A DNA stretch of 21,097 nt, taken from Limnochordia bacterium. Its GTDB lineage: Bacteria; Bacillota; Limnochordia; DUMW01. The position numbers and the translations under genes are program-made. The notes under the pieces were generated by a model, which was not told the DNA's origin, made no database searches, and worked only from the letters and a program-made list of their open reading frames with translations. Shown in pieces: positions 8,777-15,178 of the stretch. Each line of letters begins with the position of its first letter. The stretch's first letter is position 1. The stretch is taken from assembly GCA_023230925.1 (NCBI GenBank), contig JALNWK010000049.1, forward strand, positions 1 through 21,097. Direction: 5' to 3'.

Positions 8777-9791
8777 CCTGTTCCATCCAGGAAACTGTCT
8801 GTATCTCCCAGCAACTTGTTTGCCCGTTCCAAGTGCGTCTAACAACCGCATCAATGATAACAGGCGGGTTACCATAGCTACTACTAATACGGAAAAAAGT
8901 GGATCGAACAGTCAACCACTTCCCAATGCCAATCGGGCGAGCCTGTTCGTCAAGTAATCGTATACCTAAGACCCTCTCCACTTCTTCTAAATTGCGAAAG
9001 GGTGTCCCCTTCCTTGCCTCTATCAGCCTTCTGTATAGAGCATCCGTAAGTCCGTTCGCTTCAAACAGAACCTTAAGTACCGGAGAAGAAGCCGTATTTA
9101 CATTAATCGGTCCTTCGAAAACTATCCATGGGAATACTCGCTGCATAAGCTCAGTGCTCATATGCGTAATACTCTCAAGCTCCTTTATATCCAGAGGTCT
9201 GTCCGCTCGACGGTCTCTGAGCGACTTTGCAATGACTTCTGCCTCTAGTGGAAGAGCTCCAGCAGCTCGCCACAACGCCCGCAAAACCCCTTCATCAACA
9301 CTATTTAAGTTGAAACACGAGTAAACCGTGACAAGTGCTTCATCTAGGGCCAACTCGGGGTATAGGTACTTTGCCTCCAAAACAGAACTAATAAGTCCAC
9401 CCCGCTCATTCCGTTCCTGTTGAAGTCTCTGTACCGATTGCGAATGACTACCACAAAGCGCACTCCACATCGGTAAATTCATCCAGTTAAGCCCGAGCTT
9501 ACTTCCCTCATCCAGAATGACAACTGTACCTTCGCCCGCGCATAGACCTTTGCCCCAGTCCTCTCCGAGCCAATCGAAGTCCTCCGTATGATCACTTAAC
9601 AAAAGCATTAATGCTCGATTGAGGCCTGCTCTCGCATTTAGACGTGCCTCCTCTGTTATCTTAAGTCTCAAAGCAGAATGAGCCTCAAAACGAACCCATA
9701 GTCCATATGCGCCGATTACTGCGGCAATAACCAGAGTCACTCCAAGGACATGTACCGTCGCATAGCCGTTTTCTTCCCTTAGAATAGACAT
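8763..9791 (-). CDS. gspK: Minor pseudopilin GspK-like, tip subunit
   Basis: GspK caps the tip of the pseudopilus together with GspI and GspJ. The N-terminus has a short leader ending ENG, then YATVHVLGVTLVIAAV, a hydrophobic pilin-like helix (about residues 11-32). Residue +5 after the presumed Gly cleavage site is His rather than Glu, in keeping with GspK being the one pseudopilin that lacks Glu5. The C-terminal half contains NVNTASSPVLKVLFEANGL, the helix-hairpin-helix-like motif typical of GspK, and a second one around FRNLEEVERVLGI. Length (342 residues) suits the family. The chosen ATG at 9791 has GAAGG four bases upstream and overlaps the gspJ stop by one base; ATG at 9794 (ATGA overlap) and 9824 are alternatives. 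Confidence 0.85.
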   Translation of the reverse strand: MSILREENGYATVHVLGVTLVIAAVIGAYGLWVRFEAHSALRLKITEEARLNARAGLNRALMLLLSDHTEDFDWLGEDWGKGLCAGEGTVVILDEGSKLGLNWMNLPMWSALCGSHSQSVQRLQQERNERGGLISSVLEAKYLYPELALDEALVTVYSCFNLNSVDEGVLRALWRAAGALPLEAEVIAKSLRDRRADRPLDIKELESITHMSTELMQRVFPWIVFEGPINVNTASSPVLKVLFEANGLTDALYRRLIEARKGTPFRNLEEVERVLGIRLLDEQARPIGIGKWLTVRSTFFRISSSYGNPPVIIDAVVRRTWNGQTSCWEIQTVSWMEQGDRD

Positions 9792-10387
9792 CATTCCTTC
9801 GCCCCAGAGTACCTTCGTCCACAATATAAAGGAAATGTGAACACGATCGGTTCTCTATCTTGCTGTAGCCGATACTCCAAGCGAACCAGACTTGGTAGCT
9901 CTAGAGGGTCATTCCAACTCCAGGTCCAAGCACCCCGTAGTCCATCATAATATTGAAAATGCCCATCGAACACTGATAAGACTGTCATCCCGCTCCATTC
10001 ATTCGAATCTAGTTTCCTCTCCAACCGCTTTAGTATCTTTCCAACAGAAGACCCTACAGTACTATCGATGATATACCGAACTTCTACCGGCAAACCGTTC
10101 TGTAAAGTATAGAAACTAAGTCCTTGCGGATCACCCACAAAGCAAACCTGGTGTAAAAGGGTCGGGAGTAAAGCCGCACAAAGGTCCGAACTCAAATATC
10201 CATAGGCCATGCTAACTTTCTGCTGGGCCATAACAGCAGAACGCCCTTTCTCTAGCTGATCAAGGGGATGGATATACAAGGAGTATAGGCTTCCAAGGGC
10301 TAGAAACAAGACGACAGAGGCAGCTAAGGCTTCTAGCAGAGTAAATCCGTCTTCATCACCCGCACCTCTACAATACGGGGGTAACAA
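9791..10387 (-). CDS. gspJ: Minor pseudopilin GspJ-like
   Basis: The protein carries a prepilin leader and class III signal: a cleavage Gly, then FTLLEALAASVVLFLAL with Glu at +5, so it should be processed by a prepilin peptidase and enter the pseudopilus. The remaining about 140 residues are predicted globular and include a region typical of GspJ-like proteins (VRYIIDSTV, LVRLEYRLQ). The frame opens at an ATG at 10456, but that would overlap the preceding gene by 89 bases. TTG at 10387 has GGAG five bases upstream, overlaps by 20 bases and gives a short leader of about 14 residues (198 in total), so I prefer it. Assignment as GspJ rather than another minor pseudopilin rests on length and on its place before gspK. 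Confidence 0.75.
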   Translation of the reverse strand: MLPPYCRGAGDEDGFTLLEALAASVVLFLALGSLYSLYIHPLDQLEKGRSAVMAQQKVSMAYGYLSSDLCAALLPTLLHQVCFVGDPQGLSFYTLQNGLPVEVRYIIDSTVGSSVGKILKRLERKLDSNEWSGMTVLSVFDGHFQYYDGLRGAWTWSWNDPLELPSLVRLEYRLQQDREPIVFTFPLYCGRRYSGAKE

Positions 10388-10715
10388 ATCCTCTCCACCG
10401 TAGCCTTCTCTCCTGCTGTTTGGACTGGGACACCGTCTCCATAACCAGTTGACCATCTTCCTCCTCCAGTCTCCATCCCACAGTACCTAGGGATCCAGGT
10501 AGCACAAACACTCCTTGTCGTAAACGTTCCGCTCCCGCATCAATCTCGGCAATCTTGCTTGAGGATAAAAGAATTTCCCACCCTTGGCTTAAGGCATTAG
10601 ACAAAGTGAAATATGCAACGGTCTGGGCCTTCCAAACAGATACACCCACTATACCGATGATCACTACTGCTGCCAAAACATCGATTAGGGTGAATCCGTC
10701 CTGTTTCACAGTCAT
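10368..10715 (-). CDS. gspI: Minor pseudopilin GspI/GspH-like, Asp at +5
   Basis: A 115-residue prepilin-like protein: leader MTVKQDG, then FTLIDVLAAVVIIGIVGVSVW, a hydrophobic N-terminal helix. The short globular part includes LPGSLGTVGWRLEEEDGQL. Position between gspG and gspJ and the small size fit GspI, which nucleates the tip complex with J and K; GspH is the alternative. Residue +5 is Asp where almost all type IV pilins and pseudopilins have Glu, a residue important for assembly into the fibre. The ATG follows the gspG stop directly (TAGATG), with GGGAG about four bases upstream of it, so translation is probably coupled. Confidence 0.75.
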   Translation of the reverse strand: MTVKQDGFTLIDVLAAVVIIGIVGVSVWKAQTVAYFTLSNALSQGWEILLSSSKIAEIDAGAERLRQGVFVLPGSLGTVGWRLEEEDGQLVMETVSQSKQQERRLRWRGFVTPVL

Positions 10716-11168
10716 CTACTCCCAATTACCGATATCCTGGTTTTCACCTGCACCGCCAATCTGACCATCGGCACCTAAAGAGAAAAGATCATAACTGTTG
10801 GGATTGCGTTCACCGGGACGTCGATAGTGATAATCATTGCCCCAGGGATCCTTTGGTGGTCTATTCAGAAGATAGGGTCCGTTCCAGCCGGAAGGGATAG
10901 GCGGCAACGTCGGTTTAGCATATAAGGCGGCTAGACCTTGTTCTGTAGTCGGATATTGTCCTATATCCAATCGATAGTTTTCAAGGGCCGATGCGAACAT
11001 CACAATCTGATTGCGCGCCGTGGTCTGCCTTGACTTCCCAACATTTTGAACGACACTGGGGCCGACAATAGCTGCTAATACACCGATTATAGCAACGACT
11101 ACCAGCACTTCTAGCAGGGTAAATCCAGCTACATTCTCCGAAGAAACGCCTTGCTTTGATGCAGACAA
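10716..11168 (-). CDS. gspG: Major pseudopilin GspG
   Basis: This is the main subunit of the periplasmic pseudopilus. A leader of about 15 residues ends in Ala-Gly, followed by FTLLEVLVVVAIIGVLAAIV with Glu at +5. The globular domain shows the GspG signature: YRLDIGQYPTTEQGLAAL, then PKDPWGNDYHYRRPG and SYDLFSLGADGQIGG, the last matching the calcium-binding loop region of GspG. Length (150 residues) is normal. The frame extends to a TTG at 11183, but GGAGG lies eight bases upstream of the TTG at 11168, which is the better start. The gene follows gspF within about 21 bases and is second only to gspE in ease of recognition here. Confidence 0.93.
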   Translation of the reverse strand: MSASKQGVSSENVAGFTLLEVLVVVAIIGVLAAIVGPSVVQNVGKSRQTTARNQIVMFASALENYRLDIGQYPTTEQGLAALYAKPTLPPIPSGWNGPYLLNRPPKDPWGNDYHYRRPGERNPNSYDLFSLGADGQIGGAGENQDIGNWE

Positions 11169-11189
11169 ACAAAACACCTCCAAAACCGT

Positions 11190-12440
11190 TTATATAGGCA
11201 TGTCCATCATATTGACAACAGGTAGTAATATGCTGATGACCACAAAACCTACCACCACTGCCATCAGTAGAATCATTGCCGGTTCAAGTAATGCTGTCAT
11301 GTATTTGACTCTTCGCCTGATGTCCTCATCCAGCATCCTTACTGCTTGCTCCAGAGTTCGCACCAAATCTCCCGCTTCTTCACCCATGGTCACTAGCTCA
11401 ACCACACTCTCCGGAAAAATGGCCTCTCCACGGAGCGCTTGGGCCAACTGAGCTCCATCCTCGACTTTCTGTGCAGAATCATGTAATGCCCGGGTTAATC
11501 GAGCATTACCACTGGTCTTCGCACCTAATCGCATCGACTGCGGTAGGAGTACTCCTCCAGCGAGCATAGCAGCCATAGTCTTAAACATCCGCGCTGATGC
11601 AACATCCCCTATTGCAGTACCCAAGACTGGTAGCCGCAATAGTAGACTATCCCAACAGTAACCTCCCTTAGGAGTGGACCGCCACACCATAGCCCCGATC
11701 ACACTCAAAACGACTACACTAATCACCATCGGACCAAAGGTCCTCACGTGATCACTTAGGCAAACTAGCATTCGAGTCGCGTGAGGAAGCTCCTCACCCC
11801 ACAGCGTAAAAATGGCTAAAAACTGTGGGATCGCATAGACAAGTAGTACAACTACCACCGAAAGACTAACAACAAAAAGCAACACTGGATAAGCTATGCT
11901 AGTTAACACCAACGAGTGCAGTTCCGCATTGCCTTCAAGAACATCAGCGATGCGAAATAGGGAGGTCTCAAGTCTTCCTGAAGCCTCCCCTGCTTGGAGC
12001 ATGCTCCAACCATAGAGCGGAAATCCCATAAAGCTGTTGCCCCACGCGGTAGATAACGGATTCCCTTTTCGGACCTCTTCATAGGCCGTAGAAAGAAAAA
12101 CCTTTCTCTTTCTATCCAGTGGTACTTTGGTCAACAGGGCAAGACTCCGATCAACAGGTATGCCAGCCTGCAGCAATTCGGCAAGTTGCCGAACCAAAAC
12201 GCTGAGTTGCCGGGCATCTATTCGCTGAGCCGTAGGCGATGCTCGCTCTAGCAATGCCCCGTGTTCCGCTCTAGTTCCGGTACCGGTTTCCTGTGGTGCA
12301 ACCACTGATATCCGAAACGGCTCCAGTCCCCTTCTTCGGAGAATCAACAACGCCTCAGGACGATTAGAAGCTAGGATATGGCCTGTAGAAATCTGCCCAT
12401 TAGAGTTCCTCGCTGAATAGGAGTACTGTACAAGTGCCAT
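11190..12440 (-). CDS. gspF: Inner-membrane platform protein GspF
   Basis: GspF/PilC proteins sit in the inner membrane and couple the ATPase GspE to pseudopilus growth. The 416 residues show the duplicated T2SSF layout: an N-terminal cytoplasmic part starting ALVQYSYSARNSNGQ, the first T2SSF domain (about 80-205) with VLVRQLAELLQAGIPV and MLQAGEASGRLE, a membrane segment (about 183-205), a second (about 237-254), the second T2SSF domain with AAMLAGGVLL and TMGEEAGDLV, and a C-terminal membrane segment (about 384-408). ATG at 12440 overlaps the gspE stop as TGATG with AGGAG eight bases upstream; GTG three bases earlier is equally possible. Length and motifs are typical. Confidence 0.93.
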   Translation of the reverse strand: MALVQYSYSARNSNGQISTGHILASNRPEALLILRRRGLEPFRISVVAPQETGTGTRAEHGALLERASPTAQRIDARQLSVLVRQLAELLQAGIPVDRSLALLTKVPLDRKRKVFLSTAYEEVRKGNPLSTAWGNSFMGFPLYGWSMLQAGEASGRLETSLFRIADVLEGNAELHSLVLTSIAYPVLLFVVSLSVVVVLLVYAIPQFLAIFTLWGEELPHATRMLVCLSDHVRTFGPMVISVVVLSVIGAMVWRSTPKGGYCWDSLLLRLPVLGTAIGDVASARMFKTMAAMLAGGVLLPQSMRLGAKTSGNARLTRALHDSAQKVEDGAQLAQALRGEAIFPESVVELVTMGEEAGDLVRTLEQAVRMLDEDIRRRVKYMTALLEPAMILLMAVVVGFVVISILLPVVNMMDMPI

Positions 12441-13924
12441 CACATCCGCTCCTGTACAAGACCACTACCCAGAACCCGCTGCACCTCGTCCATCGTCGTG
12501 GTTCCACAGGATGCCTTGATTCTTCCGTCTTCAATCATGGTGCGCATACCACCTTCAATGGCTAGTCTTCGAGTTTGCTCAGTATCACTGCCGGCCATGA
12601 TTTCTTGTCTTAACGCTCGATCACAAATCATTAGTTCATAGATAGCTGTCCGACCATAGAAACCTTTGCCATCGCAGAAGGAGCATCCCACCGCCTCGTA
12701 TGAGCCGCCACCTTCAAGCACAGGAGATTTGCATTTCGTACAAAGAACGCGGACTAGTCTTTGAGCCAATACGGCTTTGAGAGAGGAGGCAATTAAGTAG
12801 GGCTCGATACCCATATCCAAAAGGCGTGTCAGAGCGCCTGGTGCATCATTAGTATGTAAACTGGATAAGACAAGATGTCCTGTTAACGAAGCCTGAACAG
12901 CCATTTCCGCAGTTTCGCGGTCACGAATTTCCCCGACCATCAACACATCGGGATCATGGCGTAGCAGAGATCGCAGCCCATCAGCAAAAGTCAAGCCAAT
13001 TTTGGGACGCACTTGAATCTGCGTAATTCCGCTTATTTCGTATTCAATAGGATCTTCTAATGTGAGGATTTTGCGTTCGGGTGACTGAATAGCGGTGAGG
13101 ATTGCATACAAAGAAGTAGTCTTTCCTCCACCAGTGGGCCCCGTCACTAAAATGATCCCGGTGTTCTGTCGAAGCAACTGATTCATTCTAGATAAGTCAT
13201 ACTCGGATAAACCCAACTGCTGGAGGGAGCGTAAGTTTGCGGATTTATCTAATAATCGAAGAGACAAGCTTTCACCATAGACACTTGGTACTGTCGCCAC
13301 CCTAATGTCGAGATCCGCAAGTCCAACCTTCATACGTATCTTGCCATCCTGAGGTAGCCTCTTTTCAGCAATGTTCATCTGTGAAAGAATTTTGATCCGA
13401 CTGGCTATTGCTGAGAAAAGCTGTTTGGGTGGTGCCAATTGCTCGTAAAGTATGCCATCGATCCGATACCGTAGTGATACCCCATCTTGGGTGGGCTCAA
13501 GATGAATATCGCTTGCTCTTTTGCGATAGGCCTCACATATAATGGCGTCAACTAGGCGAACAACGGGAGCCTTCCAAGCTACATCCTCTATGGCTTCAGA
13601 CGTCTGCGCCAATTGCCCTAGCTCTTCAAGATCTTCCTCGGAAAGGTCGGCTAGGGTATCCATTACCGAAGGTTCCTTATCAAGGAACTCAACCGTATCC
13701 CTATTAATGTAGATTAGATCATTGGTGATACCGTGAGTAATCTGCTGGTTCTGAAACGACAAGAGATCCAGTGGATTTGACGTAACTGCCACTAACCTCG
13801 AACCACCGGGATCACGAACAAAGACTGTTGCAGTGGATGGGGCGCATTCGACCCTCACAGGAGTATCCACAGGGAATTCTATACTCAGAAGCTCGATAAG
13901 ATCCTTTGAGGGAATCTTCTTCAT
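12440..13924 (-). CDS. gspE: Secretion ATPase GspE
   Basis: This hexameric cytoplasmic ATPase powers pseudopilus assembly. The 494 residues hold an N-terminal domain (about 1-110), the N2E region with RASDIHLEP (136-144), Walker A TGPTGGGKTT (261-270), the Asp box LTLEDPIEY (288-296), Walker B DVLMVGEIRD (326-335), the His box GHLVLSSLHTND (349-360) and a tetracysteine zinc site (Cys395, Cys398, Cys414, Cys417), which GspE and PilB share and retraction ATPases lack. The Walker A loop has Gly in place of the more common Ser (GPTGSGKT), a conservative change. It is the first gene of the operon, and gspF overlaps its stop codon. It could be called PilB in a pilus system; the GspG, GspK and tetracysteine context favours a T2SS. 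Confidence 0.95.
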   Translation of the reverse strand: MKKIPSKDLIELLSIEFPVDTPVRVECAPSTATVFVRDPGGSRLVAVTSNPLDLLSFQNQQITHGITNDLIYINRDTVEFLDKEPSVMDTLADLSEEDLEELGQLAQTSEAIEDVAWKAPVVRLVDAIICEAYRKRASDIHLEPTQDGVSLRYRIDGILYEQLAPPKQLFSAIASRIKILSQMNIAEKRLPQDGKIRMKVGLADLDIRVATVPSVYGESLSLRLLDKSANLRSLQQLGLSEYDLSRMNQLLRQNTGIILVTGPTGGGKTTSLYAILTAIQSPERKILTLEDPIEYEISGITQIQVRPKIGLTFADGLRSLLRHDPDVLMVGEIRDRETAEMAVQASLTGHLVLSSLHTNDAPGALTRLLDMGIEPYLIASSLKAVLAQRLVRVLCTKCKSPVLEGGGSYEAVGCSFCDGKGFYGRTAIYELMICDRALRQEIMAGSDTEQTRRLAIEGGMRTMIEDGRIKASCGTTTMDEVQRVLGSGLVQERM

Positions 13925-13995
13925 AAACTAACCCCCGGTACTATCGTTCAAAGAAGTGTGCTGTCTACTGGTGAAATTACGAATTGAAGTCTATT

Positions 13996-14018
13996 GTAGT
14001 ATTACTTCGACATACTAC
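13996..14018. promoter_or_regulatory. Perfect inverted repeat upstream of gspE
   Basis: The arms GTAGTAT and ATACTAC are perfect 7-base inverted repeats around a 9-base spacer (TACTTCGAC on the plus strand). The site lies 71 bases upstream of the gspE ATG, in the region that should hold the operon promoter. It could be a regulator-binding site or a leader hairpin. No T-run follows, so it is not a terminator. I found no convincing -35/-10 pair beside it. Confidence 0.35.
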
Positions 14019-14052
14019 CTGTTTCTTCCTCCTTCGGATATTCTTGGTCCTG

Positions 14053-14069
14053 GGGTTTTAGCAAAACCC
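14053..14069. repeat. Short GC/AT hairpin in the gspE leader region
   Basis: The plus-strand sequence GGGTTTT AGC AAAACCC forms a 7-bp perfect stem with a 3-base loop. It is flanked on one side by a run of seven A (plus) / T (minus) about four bases away. On the minus strand the T-run comes before the hairpin and on the plus strand an A-run follows it, so in neither direction is it an ordinary Rho-independent terminator. It may fold in the leader RNA of the secretion operon. Confidence 0.3.
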
Positions 14070-14204
14070 GGCGAAAAAAAGAGAAGGGCTAATCGGATCC
14101 TAAGACAACGGAATGAGAATACCCGGCGCAATAGAATTGCCTTTTTACTCAAGCGGCGATAGTAACCTGACCGTGAGGTTAGGTAATCCCTCCCGTCTTC
14201 TACT

Positions 14205-14790
14205 TCCCATGCAGATTCGAAATCCCATTCAACATATGTCGTCTTCCTAACCAGTAGTGGTTTTGGGGGGTTCCTTTTCCGAGATCGAGCACTCCAGTAC
14301 CGTCTGTATCGTAAAACCTGTCCGTGATGTTGCCTGATTTAGAGGCAATATGCCCACCCCTTGTCATAACCTTTCGGATATGCCAGGTAGCATAACTATA
14401 CATGGCATCCCAGTATTAGTCCCCACCAAACCACCCAAACCGGCTCTGTTACAACACTTGTAGCCTAGCTATTGCAGATTTCACCGGCATTATATCCGAC
14501 AAGACCACCACCCTCTACATTGCCTACGGCATAGCAACTAACGATACTGCCATGATTCCGGCCAACCACTTCCCATACACCTAATACACTCCCGCTTACA
14601 AAGCAATTAATCACCTTTACATCCGCTTATAGGATCGCTCCGACTGGCCCACCTACCCGGGAAGCTTCGTCTCGGATATCGACAGCCTTCAGCTTTATGT
14701 TCTTTAGCTCAGCACCTGACCAAGGTAACTAGATAGTCCTACAGATGCGATTTGCGACCAGATTGATAATCAGTAGCCATCTCCATCATA
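14205..14790 (-). pseudogene. Decayed GLUG-repeat surface protein
   Basis: Minus-strand translation across frames gives a run of GLUG-type repeats: VGRNHGSIVSCYAVGNV, then GGGLVGYNAGEICNS, GLGGLVGTNTG, MYSYATWHIRKV and SGNITDRFYDTDGTGVLDLG. These match the GLUG pattern (GGLVG-N-G-I-NSYATG) and the family's usual end (FYDTD-TG-D-GKGTP). In-frame stops occur within the repeats (near 14629 and 14464), and at least two frame changes (near 14430 and 14250) are needed to join them, so the gene is broken. GLUG proteins are secreted or surface-anchored beta-helical proteins in many bacteria. No intact signal peptide or start is visible. Its place just upstream of a secretion operon hints that it may once have been a substrate, but that is only inference. 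Confidence 0.7.
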
Positions 14791-14859
14791 CGTTTCCTGT
14801 AAAGGCCTTTGCCTAGGAGACTATCTCTATCCTTTTCTCCTAAGTGACGAACTCACACA

Positions 14860-15114
14860 ATGGTAATTTCTAAGGAACCCGACACAAAGACGGGAATTGG
14901 CATCCTTACCGACTACGAGGAACTAGACCCATCGTCAAAGCAAGTCGTAGCAGAGAAGTTGGTCACCTTCTACTTTGCCCCTGAGATCAAGCGGATCTAC
15001 CATATTGGGGAGAAGTCCGGGAAAGGTATAATCTGCGACGGATCTCAAAACGGCCCATGGTCATCAATGACGTTGATGGAAACCGGTATGAAATCAAAGA
15101 CTAGAACAAACTGA
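14860..15114 (+). pseudogene. Short plus-strand ORF, probably frameshifted remnant
   Basis: The frame from ATG at 14860 gives a plausible protein (PDTKTGIGILTDYEELDP, LVTFYFAPEIKRIYHIGEK) and then degenerates into NGPWSSMTLMETGMKS. Near 15045 a change into another frame restores a protein-like end, RPMVINDVDGNRYEIKD, followed by TAG near 15103. That suggests a single-base indel. No ribosome binding site precedes the ATG. I do not recognise the family. It is the only plus-strand coding candidate in the window. The alternative is a chance ORF. Confidence 0.35.
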
Positions 15115-15150
15115 ACAAACACAGTCGTTGTGTGTTAGATACTCATATGT

Positions 15151-15176
15151 AAAAGGAAGGAGCTGCTGCTCCTCCC
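15151..15176 (-). terminator. Rho-independent terminator after the redox operon
   Basis: On the minus strand, GGGAGGAGC, loop AGCA and GCTCCTTCC form a 9-bp stem with one G-T wobble, followed at once by TTTTACAT. It starts three bases after the stop of the FAD protein, where the transcript of the dehydrogenase operon should end. There is no matching T-run on the plus strand, so it works in one direction. Confidence 0.85.
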
Positions 15177-15178
15177 TC

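Noticed and set aside
14053..14080. The GGGTTTT-AGC-AAAACCC hairpin as a terminator
   Set aside because: The T-run precedes the hairpin on the minus strand and an A-run follows it on the plus strand, so neither direction has the stem-then-U-tract layout.
13956..14162. A 68-codon plus-strand open frame in the gspE leader region
   Set aside because: It has no ribosome binding site or family features, and a basic low-complexity end; it overlaps the likely regulatory region of the operon.
14162..14180. TAACCT / AGGTTA inverted repeat as a regulatory site
   Set aside because: The 6-bp arms with a 7-base gap lie beside a decayed gene and have no adjoining promoter-like sequence; chance occurrence is likely.
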